Shown here: positions 23,093-34,705 of the stretch, piece after piece
How positions within the stretch are numbered: position 1 is the stretch's first letter
How the letters are laid out: every line of letters begins with the position of its first letter
NCBI GenBank assembly: GCA_905178155.1
Contig: CAJINV010000024.1
Coordinates: 440,689 to 504,688, forward strand
From: Amoebophrya sp. A120
Taxonomy: Eukaryota > Sar > Dinophyceae > Syndiniales > Amoebophryaceae
Length of the DNA: 64,000 nt
Direction: 5' to 3'
The notes under the pieces: generated by a model
Seen by the model: the letters and a program-made list of their open reading frames with translations, nothing else
Database searches by the model: none
Told to the model about the DNA's origin: nothing
Program-made: the position numbers and the translations under genes

Positions 23093-24074
23093 ACAAAAAT
23101 CCTGCTAGCGAGACACGACGGTAGATATTGATCATAAGGACGCTTTCTGTTTCAGCTGCTGATTCCTCTTGCGGCGCATGGTGCTGTTTTTGAAACAGCC
23201 GGCCGTACCGCTGCGGCTAATGATCTAGAGCTTCTGTTGGCCAACAGGAGTTTACTAGTGCTTCGATGGATAGTTCCAGTTCGAGTTTGGTCACTGGATA
23301 GATCGATTTTGATGTTGCTTGCCTTGAATTTGATGTTCTGCACATCGCTATCTCGGTTGACTCAAAAAGTCTCGGTTTTATTTTCTACGTGTGCTTAGGC
23401 TTAAATGAAGTGAGAGAGTTCGTCTTCAAATCGCTTTCGTCACGAACCGGTCGCACTCGTCTTTGCAAATCGCACCCAATTTCAAATTGTTTACAGCTTA
23501 TCTGAAATCGACACAAATTGCAAATGGTGATGGAGCTACATTAAGTAATCCTCATGTTTTTCTCATTGTGTGATGCTGATGTGAGAGTCGCGCTTCATTT
23601 CTTCGTCAAAATTCGTATATACTCGTTTTCCAGGAGTGGTCAAAACGGCCTTTATATCTCAAATCGCTTCTGTCGTGTTTTAGTTTTTTCTATGCCGAGT
23701 GATGAAATTGAACAATCAAGAAAGGACTTCTGCAGGTTTTTTTGTGCGAATTTGTTTGGCACTGCCTAGAACCTAAAGCAGCCTACCAGGTCACCACCCA
23801 CCTCAAGAGGCACGGTAAAAGGAAGAAAGTGCATCGCTTTCGATTTATTTAAGGATCGCATCTCTCTAAAAGTGACCCGAAATTATCTGTAACCCCCAAA
23901 GCTGACCTCATAACTTTTTCTACCTGTTTTCTCAATCGGCGCCTACTCTCGCCGCCACTCCAACACGTCAAGTCCTCCGCATTCGACGAGAAGCCTGTAC
24001 TGCTGCCACAGCATCGACGGAACAACCGCCAGAGGATTGTGCCGCAGCATCAGCTGTACTCTTCCCGCCGCAAG
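23093..24074. repeat. 3' flank of tandem unit 1 and 5' flank of copy 2
   Basis: No coding potential. It is clearly homologous to 26848-27883 and, for its first part, 30658-31520, so it belongs to the 3.8-kb duplication unit. Shared landmarks include GCTAGCGAGACA near the stop and TGTGATGCTGATGTGAGAGT. Confidence 0.85.
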
Positions 24075-26847
24075 ATGAACAACATGGCGGGCTCTCTGCT
24101 GGAGATCCGCAACTTGGTCGGGAAATCCTGCACCATTACCGTGGATACGGCCAAAGTGAAGAAGGTTGCGGATTTGTGTAGCTGGAGCATCATTGAGAAG
24201 CTGTTTGATGAAGACCAGTATGAATTGCAAAAGTATCGGGCTAGTGGTAATTGGATTTACGAATAACAACTTGCTTAGCGTTACAAATGAGCTTTGTCAT
24301 GCTTCTTCACTTTAAGCAAAAATATTTGTCGTGCATGGCTGCAATTGGTACCACTACGAATACGATGCTTTTGCACAGCATAGCCAGCTTCTGCCGCCCC
24401 TGCATCGGATCAAATGGTTCGTCTGCGCCAACTACGCATTGCAAATTATATCATGTCTGGACTTGGAATACGCGTGATGAAAAAATTTGTGCTAGTGAAT
24501 ATCGTGTAGAATAAAATCTGTGTTGCGACATTCCAGACCAACTTGTCATGCTCTGTTTACATTCCAGGCCACCTTTTGTATACTTTTACTTAGTCGAAAA
24601 AATGCATGACGAATTTTGTTAGCCACTGTTCCAGAGACCCAGACATATTTTTTACCATGGATACCACCGCAACTACGACCGTTCCAGGAAGCAAAGCGAG
24701 CAAGGACTCTGCCGCAAGCGAAGTACACGCGGAACGACTGCACGGGGACCGCAACAAAGAGGAATACTCCATCGGCGAGGAAGAGCCTTCTTCTCCCCAC
24801 GACCACTCCCCGAAGAGTAACGACGCCGGTCGTGGGTCTTTCTGCCTGTCGGAACGATCCAGAAGCAGGTCACCGCGGCGGGAACAGCAGGATGAACCGC
24901 AGATGCGGGTCGCGGAGAAGGATGAGGACGTGATTTTCGGAGACGACGTCGAGAATCCGGTTTTCTACCAGTTTGCGGTGGTTGCGGAGGAATTTTCGGT
25001 GACGTGGGAGACCTACACGCCGGCCCCTTGGGAGTCGCCCGAGGCGCCGAAAAGCAAAAGACCCTGGGCCGACTTCCCGACTGTTTGGCAGGGCTTCGTC
25101 GCGTGCGTGATCGGGCAACAGGGAAAGCACGAAAGCTGGTGGAAGTTGCACGAAGTGGGATCCTTCATCTACGACCAGTATCAAATGCAAAAATTTCCGG
25201 GTCTGGGAGGATGGAACTTGTGATGCATCCTGTAGGCTACACAAAAATCTGTGCTGCGTGATCACCTACACTTTTCTTTTTTTGACCAACATGAGCGGGA
25301 GTTTCCCATGCAGGATAGGCATGGCAGAGACTTCGCAGAATCTGTCATGCTAGGTCCTGCATTCCAGACCTCATGGGGCATGGAAAATATGCATGACAAG
25401 TCCGCAATCTTCCAGACCCAGACACTTTTGCATTTGATAACCAAACCTGGCTTGCGATGATCGACGATGGATCGGAGGCGAAAGAGATTCTAGCCAACTG
25501 CCACTTTCCGATCGGACCCTTCCCCCCGCTGGCGGAGGTGTTCGGGGACCTTCGTTGGAACAACATTAACATGTTACTTCCGCCTAAACTCTGCTTCGAG
25601 TTGCTAGACCTGCCCCTTACCGAGTGGCGCAAGCACGCGCGGGCGTCTGGTGGAAAGGCATTTACGGACGATCACAGGATGGAGCTGGCAACGCGAGTGG
25701 TGCACTACAGGTTCACACGTAAAGCGAGCGAGCACATCCATCATCATAGTCAACGTGAGAACTCCGAGACCGCGGGCACGCATGCGAAACTGTTCCGCCG
25801 GGCGTTGGAGATAGCATCGCCCGGCCTGGCATCCGTCGTAGGAATGCTGGAACCGTTACAATCCGGCAGACGCCTCCTGGAAGGACAAGAGGAGACGCCT
25901 CTTTGCATTCCGGCAGGCATGCAGGAATGCGTCAGCGCTTTGCTGGCATTCTTCGGCACGCGCGGGGAAGCGCGACACTTCTGTGACGAGTTGGTCGAGA
26001 GCGTGTTTGGGGTCGCTGCCGTAGCTGACCGGTGGCGCAAACAAGCCGCCCAAGGACTGCAGCAGCAAGTTCTAGCCGCTGCGAGGACGAGCAACGAACT
26101 GTTTCACCTGTTGCGCGAACAAGTGGAGCTCTTTCTTCTCCCGCTCGGAAACTACCAGGGCCACAGCGGCTAAGCAGTGCAAATGCGGCTCGGCTGGGAA
26201 GGTTGAGATTTGATGGCAGAAATGAGTATGAAATCGGTACAGAAATAAACGCGAAATCAGTAGCGCATGAGCACAAGAAGATTATAAATACCTGTTTCTT
26301 GTGTATGCAACAACTCGGCACCCGGTCTTCAGGTGCAATACGCACCACAAAGCGCTTCAATACTTTTCTTGCATGGCAACGTATGGCAGGGGCCGTAAGC
26401 CCACCAAAAAATACTCGCACTAGAATATAACTACAACTTTCATCCAAAGAACCTCTGTCCGTATTTGCAATGCATACTAGCAGGACAAGAGTTAACCAAG
26501 CACTGAAGTGGCTGCAGATGCTGAAGGAGGAGTCCGACAAGATGCAGATTGACCACGGACTGGACGGGGCCATCAAAGATCTCGAACGGCTTTATTCTCG
26601 TCTGGATTTTTCAGAAGCAGGTGGCTCGTTGCGGGACAACGTTTCCGGCCTGCAAGTTTTCCAGGATCTCGGGCTCGCAACCCACTTCCGCGACGCGATG
26701 CAGGAGTCTAGGTTCCTGGGTTTCACCGAGGAACGCCCCTTCTTGGTCAATAACCAGATGCTACTTCCGTTTACCTGGAACAAGATGGTGGGCTCGCTGC
26801 GCGATGTGGTCGACGTGAAAGACGGTCATGTGACAGGCATCTGGTGA
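24075..26847 (+). CDS. Family-1 tandem copy 2, 596 aa
   Basis: Function unknown. Exons 24075-24218, 24388-24432, 24669-25178, 25445-26170 and 26482-26847 sum to exactly 597 codons ending TGA. The start MNNMAGS aligns with copy 3. The N-terminus (LEIRNLVGKSCTITVD...IEKLFDEDQLLPPLHRIKWFV) has the spacing of a ubiquitin-like beta-grasp, including the PP before the third strand (inference). Next come a Ser/Glu/Arg-rich linker (SERSRSRSPRREQ), a conserved central block ending KLCFELLDLPLTEWRKHARASGGKAFTDDHR, and a helical C-terminal region KWLQMLKEE...LQVFQDLGLATHFRDAMQES. Four introners. The nearest paralogue is the gene 3.8 kb downstream. Which step or complex it serves cannot be read from the sequence. 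Confidence 0.82.
24219..24387 (+). mobile_element. Family E introner
   Basis: TIRs TATGAATTGCAAAAGTATCG and ATACGATGCTTTTGCACAGC. TSD CCAG (24215-24218, 24384-24387). Removal joins FDEDQ to LLPP. The distant paralogue at 281-4118 has no intron here. Confidence 0.93.
24433..24668 (+). mobile_element. Family A introner
   Basis: Left end TACGCATTGCAAATT (TATGGATTGC in copy 3); right end GACATATTTTTTACCATGGATA. TSD CCAAC/CCACC. Removal joins FVCAN to ATTTV. Confidence 0.85.
25179..25444 (+). mobile_element. Family A introner present only in copy 2
   Basis: TIRs TATCAAATGCAAAAATTTC and ACACTTTTGCATTTGATA. TSD ACCAG/ACCAA. Copy 3 reads straight through (TACGACCAGACCTGG), giving the exact empty site. 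Removal joins FIYDQ to TWLAM. Confidence 0.95.
26171..26481 (+). mobile_element. Family A introner, diverged
   Basis: Left end TAAGCAGTGCAAATGCGGC; right end CCGTATTTGCAATGCATA. Borders GCGGC/CTAGC. The start of the element supplies a TAA in frame, so unspliced transcripts would stop after HSG. Removal joins HSG to RTRVN. Confidence 0.83.
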
Positions 26848-27883
26848 CCAAGAATCCTGCTAGCGAGACAAGACGGTCGATATTGATCATAGGGACGTTT
26901 TCTGTTTCAGCCGCTGATTCCTCTTGCGCCGCATGGTGCTGTTTTTGAAACAGACGGCTGTGCCGCTGCGGCTAATGATCTAGAGCTGCTTGTGGTCAAC
27001 AGGACTTTAGCCGTTGGATAGGTCGAGTTTGATGTTGCTTGCCTTGGATGTGATGTTCTGCACATCGCTGTTTGGTTTTACGCAAAAAATCTCGGTTTTG
27101 TTTTCTTCGTGTGCTTCACTTTAAGTTCAATCAAGTGAGAGACTTCATCTTCAAATCGCTTTCGTCACAAACCGGTCGCACTCGTCTTTGCAAATCGCAG
27201 CCAATTTCAAGTGGTTTACAGCTTATTTGATATGTGGTTTTACAAATCGACACGAATTGCAAATGGTAATAGAGCTGCATTAAGTATTCCTCATGTTTTT
27301 CTCATTGTGTGATGCTGATGTGAGAGTCGAGCTTCACTTGTTTCGTCAAAATTCGTATATACTCGTTTTCCGCGAGTGGTTAAAACGGCCTTTATATCTC
27401 AAATCGCTTCTGTCGTGTTTTTTCTATGCCGAGTGATGAAATTGAAAAATCGAGAAAGGACTACTGCAGGTTTATTTGTGCGAAATTGTTTGGCACTGCC
27501 ACTGCCTAGAACCTGAACGAAACAGCCTACCAGGTCACCACCCTTGTAGACGCGGATAGTTTGTTGGATTGAATTGCCACACAGTGTTTTTAGCCTCTCT
27601 TTTCCTCAAAGGGCACGGTAAACAAAAGAAAGCGCATTGCTAATAGAATTTATTTAAGGATCGCATCTCTCTAAAAGTGGCCCGAAATTATTTGCAGCCC
27701 CCAAAGCTGACCTCACAACTTTTTCTAAGTGCCTGCTTTCTCAATTGTTGCCTACCCCCGCCGCTAGTCCAACAAGTCGAGTCCTCCGCATTCGACGAGA
27801 AGCCTGTACTGCTGCCACAGCATCGACTGAGCAACCCCCAGAGGACTGAGCCGCAGCATCAGCTGTACTCTTCCCGCCGCAAG
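26848..27883. repeat. Spacer of the tandem unit
   Basis: Non-coding and homologous to 23093-24074, with small indels. It carries the 3' end of copy 2 and the 5' region of copy 3, so all three copies probably share regulatory sequence. Confidence 0.8.
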
Positions 27884-30657
27884 ATGAACAACATGGCGAG
27901 CAGCTCTCCGCTGGAGATCCGCAACTTAAGCGGGAAATCCTGCACCATTACCGTGGATACGGCCAAGGTGAAGAAGGTTGCGGATTTGTGTAGCTGGAGC
28001 GTCATTGAGAAGCTGTTTGACGAAGACCAGTATGAATTGCAACAGTATCGGGCTAGTAGTACTTGAATTTACGAATAACGACTTGCTCAGCATTACAAAT
28101 GAGTTTTGTCATGCTATTGCAAAGGAAAGATATTATTCCACATGCATGGCTGCAATTGGTACCACTACGAATACGATACTTTTGCAAAGCATAGCCAGCT
28201 TCTGCCGCCCCTGCATCGAATCAAATGGTTCGTCTGCGCCAACTATGGATTGCAAATTATATGTCTGGATTGAGAATACGCGTGATGAAAAAATTTGTGG
28301 TAGTGAGTATCGTGTAGACAAAAACTTGTCTTGCATTCCAGACCAACTTGTCATGCTCTTTTTATATTTTTCCAGGCCACCTTTTGTTACTTAGCCGAAA
28401 AAATGCATGACAAATTTTTTTAGCCACTGTTCCGGAGACCCAGACATATTTTTTACCATGGATACCACCGCAACTACGACCGTTCCAGGAAGCAAAGCGA
28501 GCAAGGACTCTGCCGCAAGCGAAGGCGACGCGGAACGACCGCACGGGGACCGTAAGAAGGAGGAATACTGTATCGGCGAGGAAGAGCCTTTTCCTGACTT
28601 TGATCATTACTCCCCAAACAGTCACGACGCCGGTCGTGGGTCTTCCGGTATCTAATGTAAAAATGTCTGGGTCATCTGGAAGATTGCAACTCGTCATGCT
28701 AACTCTGCAGCATGCAAAAATCTGTGTTACATGATTACCAAAAGTGATCCAGTTTTGACCAAGTCGGGAGGGAGTTTCTCATGCAGGATAGGCATGAGAA
28801 AGGTCTCGCAGAAACAGAATCTGTCATGCTAGGTCCTGCATTCCAAACCTCATGGGTCATGGAAAAGCAGCATGACAAGTCGCGCATTCTTCGAGACCCA
28901 GACTACATTCTTGCATTTGATATCCTGTCTGTCGGAACGATCCAGAAGCAGATCACCGCGGCGGGAGCAGCAGGATGAACCGCAGCTGCGGGTCGCGGAG
29001 AAGGATGAGGACGTGATCTTCGGTGACGACGAGAATCCGATTTTCTACCAGTTTGCGGTGGTTCCGGAGGAATTTTCGCACACCTGGGAGAGCTGGGCGA
29101 CGGATTGGTATTGGCGGTGGCCGGAGAGGGCGAAATCCAAAAGGCCGTGGGCCGACTTCCGGAGTTCCTGGCAGTTATTTGTCGAGCTCGTGATCATCGG
29201 CCATGAGGACTACCGCGAAAGCTGGTGGAAGTTGCACGAACTGCGATCCTTTATCTACGACCAGACCTGGCTTGCGATGATCGATGATGGACCAGAGGCG
29301 GAGCAGATTCTAGCCAACTGCCTCTTTCCGGTCGGAACCTTCCCCCCGCGGGCGCATGTGTTCGGGGACACTCAACAGCTCTTCATGGGCCTTCCGCCTA
29401 AACTCTGCTTCGAGTTGCTCGACCTGCCCCTTAGCGAGTGGCGCAAGCACGCGCGGGCGTCTGGTGGAAAGGCGTTTACGGACGAACACCGGCTGGAGCT
29501 GGCGACACGGGCGGTGCAGTACAGATTCACGCGGGATGCGGACTGGTTCATCGATAGTACTCCTGCGACGAGCATGTCGTGTACTCTCTGCACGAAAATG
29601 TTTCGACGGGCGTTGCAGATAGCTCCACCCAGCCCGGCATCCGTCGTAGGAATGCTGGAGGAATTCCAATCCGGCAGCAGGCGCCTCGTGAGCTTTCCAC
29701 GACTCGAGACACCACCAGGCATGTCGGAATGCGTCAGCTCTTTGCTGTCATTGTTCGGCACGCGCGGGGAGGTGCGACACTTCTGTGACCAGGTGGTCGA
29801 GAGCGTGTGCGGGGTCGCTGCCATAGCTGACCGGTGGCGCAAACAAGCCGCCCAAAGACTGCAGCAGCGAGTTCTAGGCGCTCCGCGCAGCAGGTGTCCA
29901 AGTTTCCACCTGTTTGACCGGTTGCGCGAACAAGTGGAGCTCTTTCTTCTCCCCTCCGGAACGTGGAGGTACCACAGCGGCTAAGCAGAGCAAATGCGGC
30001 TGGGCTGGGAAGGTTGAAATTTGATGTCAGAACTGAGTTGGAAATCAGTACAGATATAAGTGCAAAATTATCAGTAGCGCATGAGTACAAAAAGATTTGA
30101 ATTCCTGCTTCTTGTTGTGGATGCAACAACTCGACACCCGGTCATCATGTGGAATACGCAACACAAAGCGCTCCAATACTTTTCCTGCATGGCAACGTAT
30201 GGCAGGGGGCGTAAGCCCACCAAGAAATCCTCGCACTAGAATATAACTACAACCTTCATCCAAAGAACCTCTGTCCGTATTTGCAATGCATAGCAGCAGG
30301 ACACGAGTCAACCAATCACTGAAGTGGCTGCAGATGCTGAAGAACGAATGCAACAAGATGCACATCGATCACGGGCTGGACGAGGCCATCAAAGATCTCG
30401 ACCGGCTTTGTTCTCGTCTGGATTTTTCTGAAGCAGGTGGCTCGTTGCGGCACAACACTAGCGGCCTGCAAGTTTTCGAGGACCTCGGGCTCGCAACCCA
30501 GTTCCGCGACGCGATGAAAGAGTCGGGAGTCAAGACTTACACCGAGGAACATCCTCTCTCGGGCAACAAGCAGAAACGAATTCCGTTCACCTGGGACAAC
30601 GTCTTGGGCTCGCTGCGCGGTGTGGCGGACGTGCCAAATATGAAAGGCTTCTGGTGA
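27884..30657 (+). CDS. Family-1 tandem copy 3, 594 aa
   Basis: Exons 27884-28030, 28199-28243, 28470-28648, 28928-29981 and 30298-30657 total exactly 595 codons ending TGA. Domain order is as in copy 2: ubiquitin-like N-terminal block (inference), SR-type linker, ASGGKAFTDEHR block, and C-terminal helical block with DLGLATQFRDAM. It differs from copy 2 by one introner gained (28649) and one absent (25179 site). Both copies keep intact frames, so both may be functional. Confidence 0.82.
28031..28198 (+). mobile_element. Family E introner
   Basis: Same position as 24219 in copy 2. TIRs TATGAATTGCAACAGTATCG / ATACGATACTTTTGCAAAGC. TSD CCAG. 168 bp. It was inherited from before the tandem duplication. 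Confidence 0.93.
28244..28469 (+). mobile_element. Family A introner
   Basis: Left end TATGGATTGCAAATTATATG; right end ATTTTTTACCATGGATA. TSD CCAAC/CCACC, shared with copy 2. Confidence 0.87.
28649..28927 (+). mobile_element. Family A introner present only in copy 3
   Basis: Left end TATCTAATGTAAAAATGTC; right end TCTTGCATTTGATA. TSD TCCGG/TCCTG. Copy 2 is uninterrupted here (GGGTCTTTCTGCCTGTCGG). Removal joins RGSSG to LSERS. Confidence 0.93.
29982..30297 (+). mobile_element. Family A introner, diverged
   Basis: Orthologous to 26171 and 22565. Ends TAAGCAGAGCAAATGCGGC / CCGTATTTGCAATGCATA; borders GCGGC/GCAGC. Confidence 0.83.
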
Positions 30658-31538
30658 GCAAAAGTCAAATGCTGCTAGCGAGACAAGCTGGTAGATATGA
30701 TAAGGAAGCTTTTTGTTTCAGCTTATAACCCGTCTTGCGGCGCATGAGGCTGTTTTTGACACAGACGGCCGTGCCGCTGCGGCTAATGATCTAGAGCTGC
30801 TGGTGGTCAACAGGACGAGTTTAGCCGTTGGATAGGTCGAGTTTGATGTTGCTTGCCTCGGATTTGATGTTCTGCACATCGCTGTCTGGGTTGACTCAAA
30901 AAGTATCGGTTTTATTTTCTTCGTGTGCTTCACTTTAAGTTTAATCAAGTGAGAGACTTCATCTGCAAATCGCTTTCGTCACAAACCGGTCGCACTCGTC
31001 TTTGCAAATCGCAGCCAATAACTTCAACTGAATTCCAGCCTATCTGATTATAAAATGTTACAAATCGACACAAATTGCAAATGGTGTATCAAGTATTTCT
31101 CATGTTTTTCTAACTGTGTGACGTTGATGTGAGAGTCGAGCTTCATTTGTTTCGTCAAAATTCGTATATATTCGTTTTCCACGAGTGGTCAAAACGGCCT
31201 TTATACCTCAAATCGCTTCTGGTTCTGTCGTGTTTTTTCTATGCCGAATGATGAAGTTTACCAATCAAGAAAGGACTACTGCAGGTTTTTTTGCGCGAAT
31301 TTGTTTGCCACTGCCTAGAACTTGAAACAGCCACCCAGGTCACCACCCTCTTATACACGGATAGTCTGCTAGATTGAGTTCATCTCTTTTCCTCAAAGAA
31401 TACGGCAAAAAGGAACTGCATTGCTTTGAAAATATTTTGTTAAGCGATCGCATCATCTTCCTAAAGTAACTTTCGCTACCTTTTTATTTTCCTCTCTTGC
31501 TACAGGCTTTGTAATCTCGAATCGAACCGCAACCGATT
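30658..31538. repeat. 3' flank of tandem unit 3
   Basis: Homologous to the downstream flanks of copies 1 and 2 until about 31,470, then unique sequence leading to the next ATG. No gene is seen. Confidence 0.75.
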
Positions 31539-34382
31539 ATGTCGTTGTTTTCGGACTGCCTTTATCCACTGCAAAAATGTCTGGGTCTGGAAGATTGGAG
31601 CTTGTGATACTGTCTGCGGATTCAGATTCTACAAATATCTGTGTTGGATGAACAGCAAGAAGAGACCAGTTCTTGGCACGCGGAAGTGCGTTTCTCATGC
31701 GTGATCAGCATCAAGAAGCTCTCAAAAAAGCTGTGATGCTAGGAGCTGCGTCACTGATCTCATGGGTTATGCAAAATGTGCATGACAAACCCCGTCTCTT
31801 CCAGACCCAGACATATTTGCATTTGATAGCCTTAAGGCGCTCCAGCGCGGGAATGAGGAGGACCTGCTGGTCGAGGAGATTGGCGAACAGGAAAACACCG
31901 GTAAAAAGAAGTATGGGAGTGTCAGAGCCGAAAGCGACAAAATCGAAACACTTGCGACGCACAAAATCGACGCCAGTGAAGCCCAGAGCTTCTCTTGCAG
32001 TCGGCGCATGACAAATTTTCCCCGGCCTGGAAGCGAATCTGTCATGCAGTTTAGGGCAATAGAGCCAGCTGCTCTCTGTCATGTTAGTCAGCAGCCCAAC
32101 ACTTACCCCTTACCAGGACTACAATCCGCCCTGCTTGCATCCCCTGCACCAGAGTCGCTTTTTGCGTGGCATTTTGTGCATTACAGATTATTTCGATTTT
32201 GTCGATTTCGATCCTGACATTCCCATAAGAAGGGAACGGAATATCCCAATGGGGGATCCAGCAAGGACACGTGCGTCCCCTTCTCGCTTATCCAGTGCAA
32301 ATATGTATGGGTCTGGAGCAATACAAGACATGCAAAATAAATGCTGGCGCTGGACCCACATACGACCCCCAAACCTTGTAATGCGTGTTGTGGAATATTT
32401 TCAAGTAGCAATGTTTCTGTGTCATGTTGCAAAAACGCAGTCTCTCATGCGTGTAAAAACCACAGAACCATCTAAAAACCTGTCATGCTTCTTGGCTGCG
32501 TAAGTACTACCCGTAGTCATTTTGTCATAATGATGCATGTATTGGCATGATAAGTTAAAGTTGCCAGAACCAGACATATTTGCCTCGGATATCGTCGTTA
32601 GACGACGAGGAGGATCAACTGCGCTTGATCAAGCAGCCGGCGAACACGGACTTTCCACAGGGGTGGGGACCGGTGGTGTACCTTGTGTAAAAACGTCCCC
32701 ACCTCCTCCTGACAGTGAACTTTTTGACACGAGAAGCCCAAAAGTTCTGGGAGTCACGCATGACAAGCTCCTCCGTTGTTCAGCGGTTTAGTGTAGCAGG
32801 TACTAGCCGTGGAGTTTTAATACCAAAGCATCTGTATTGAGTAATATTCTGTGTACACCAGCATAATATATTACATGTGCCACAAAACGACTAGAAACGC
32901 CTCCCATCGGCATGCGCATAATTACAAGTGTTTCCGTACTAGAAGCAACTCTGCATCATGACCGTGCGGGGGAGGAGGTGGGGGCGTGTTTACGCAGGAT
33001 ACGGCGCTGTCCAATTTTTGCTTTCAGCTGATCAAACATGTGGTCTCCGACGGAGCGGCTATCCCATGCAAATATGTCTGGGGCCTGGAGGAAGCAGGAA
33101 CGTGCCATGCGGTTTTTTGCATCTTCAGATAAAATTGTTTTGCATGCTTTTTGCACGCAGAGCATGACAGATCACCTCTACTCCAGGCGACGAGATCCTT
33201 TGTGACCTTGGGATACAAAATGAATCGGGCGTCTTTAATATTAGCTGATTTTTACGCAACACAGATTTTTGCCTATCCCAGAATTATCCGCATTGCAGCT
33301 GTGCATCCTTCCAGGCGTCCAGGGATATTTGCAATGCATAACCGCGTTTAATACAATCCCGTGTCTATCGCAAGAAAAAACTGATTCACTGTGAACTTGT
33401 GATGCAGAAAATGGAACACAGAACTCTTTGGCTTGCTACACCTGCAAGGCATGGGATTTTCAAGCGTGCTTTCCCTTGGGAAGCGCGCATGACAAATTTT
33501 CAGTGTCATGTGTAGCAAACTTGTGATGCAGATCCTGCAAAGTCATTACAGTGAAACAGTTTTTTCCTACGATAGTGTCAAGTGCTGCTGCAGTACGAGC
33601 CCATCGGCAATGGCCACGAAATATCAAATGCAAAAATGTCTGGGTCTGGGAGATTCTGAAACTTGTCATGCACGTTTTACATAGGCCATGATGTCTGTGG
33701 TGCTTGCCGTAGCATCACAGATTTTTCGAGGGGTTCTTGATGCCTATTTTGCATGACAAATACCGTATCCGCGTAGGAAAAATTACACTCACTTTGCTGC
33801 TCATGCAATACAATTTTTTTTGGAATCCACATGCAGCATCACAAGTTGCATTCTTCCAGACCCAGACATTTTTGCATTTGATACGACGCCCCCTGCCTCA
33901 ACTACGTCGCGTCTCGTATCATTTGTAAAAACGTCCCCCCTCCAGAGTTGTCATGCAGATTTGCAATGACAGCAGCATTTGTAATGCGCATCGACAGGAG
34001 AGGCATTTGCATTTCTCGTCATGATGTTTTCGCATTTGTAATGCTGTAAACAGGATCATAACCAGATGGATTTCTGATGCTGCTGGCCTTGCCAACCTTC
34101 ACTACTCTACGGACTGCAAGTTGTGATGCGTATCCCTGAAAAGTTTGTTCTAGGTATGTGCTGCAAGGTCCCCATCTTGACTCGGGGGAGGGGATGTGTT
34201 TACTCAGGATATGCCCGGACCTGCCGTACGCGACCGACGAATGGATCTCCACCGCGTGGCTGCTGCTGCCTATCCTCTGCAAACACGTCGAGGGCTGGAA
34301 GAGAAGGAGCGCAGCAAGATTTGTCATGCATATAGTCGCAGAGGACGTCGACGCGCATACTCTGGTGGAAATCACACAGTGA
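31539..34382 (+). CDS. Family-2 small protein, introner-riddled
   Basis: Function unknown. The N-terminus MSLFSDCLKALQRGNEEDLL matches the start of the gene at 45261 (MFFDIFADCLKVQRKNAAFEEDL). Confident exons: 31539-31562, 31834 to about 31900, about 32120-32288, 32596-32678, 33007-33059, 33346-33365, 33580-33621, 33889-33916 and 34217-34382. From 32596 onward the frame is continuous (SLDDEEDQLRLIKQ ... FCFQLIKHVVSDGAA ... LLQYEPIGNGH ... ATDEWISTAWLLLP). The junction around 31,900-32,120 is unresolved. The frame meets TGA at 34380 but stays open beyond it, across a further introner, to 34817. Part of the last exon resembles an introner end. Confidence 0.6.
31563..31833 (+). mobile_element. 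Family A introner
   Basis: TIRs TATCCACTGCAAAAATGTC and GACATATTTGCATTTGATA. Perfect TSD GCCTT (31558-31562, 31829-31833). Interrupts codon 8/9. Confidence 0.93.
32289..32595 (+). mobile_element. Family A introner
   Basis: Left end TATCCAGTGCAAATATG; right end ACATATTTGCCTCGGATA. TSD degraded (TCGCT/TCGTC). Removing 307 bp joins SPSR to SLDDEED. Confidence 0.78.
32679..33006 (+). mobile_element. Family B introner
   Basis: Left end TACCTTGTGTAAAAACGTCC; right end GGGGGCGTGTTTACGCAGGATA. TSD TGGTG/CGGCG. Removal joins GPVV to LSNFCF in frame. Confidence 0.83.
33060..33345 (+). mobile_element. Family A introner
   Basis: Left end TATCCCATGCAAATATGTC; right end GGATATTTGCAATGCATA. TSD GCGGC/ACCGC. 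Removal joins DGAA to FNTIPC. Confidence 0.8.
33366..33579 (+). mobile_element. Family F introner
   Basis: Left end TATCGCAAGAAAAAACTG; right end CAGTTTTTTCCTACGATA. Perfect TSD GTGTC (33361-33365, 33575-33579). Removal joins NTIPC to QVLLQY. Confidence 0.9.
33622..33888 (+). mobile_element. Family A introner
   Basis: TIRs TATCAAATGCAAAAATGTC and GACATTTTTGCATTTGATA. TSD CGAAA/CGACG. Removal keeps the frame between IGNGH and PCLNYV. Confidence 0.88.
33917..34216 (+). mobile_element. Family B introner
   Basis: Left end TATCATTTGTAAAAACGTCC; right end GATGTGTTTACTCAGGATA. TSD degraded. Removing exactly 300 bp joins YVASR to DLPYAT. Confidence 0.85.
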
Positions 34383-34438
34383 CAGCGCAAGTCTTTCGGC
34401 ACTTCCTCCTGCCTATCCCGCACGGGAAACCCGGTTGG

Positions 34439-34705
34439 TATCAAATGTAAAAATGTCTGGGTCAGGAAGAATCCAACTTGTCATGCTGATTTTCGATGCT
34501 AAAAAAATCTGTATTGCATGAGCAGCAAAGAGAGTCCAAATTTTACTACACGGAAAGAGCATTTGTCATGCGGAATAGCCATCAGGAAGCCCTCACGAAA
34601 TCTGTGATGCTAGGGCATGCATCACAGACATCAGGAGTCATGCAAAATGTGCATGACAAACCTGGCAATCTTCCAGACCCAGACATTTTTACAGTTGATA
34701 GTTGG
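34439..34705 (+). mobile_element. Family A introner
   Basis: Left end TATCAAATGTAAAAATGTC; right end GACATTTTTACAGTTGATA. Perfect TSD GTTGG (34434-34438, 34701-34705). It lies after the TGA at 34380 but interrupts a frame that stays open to TAG at 34815. Confidence 0.93.
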
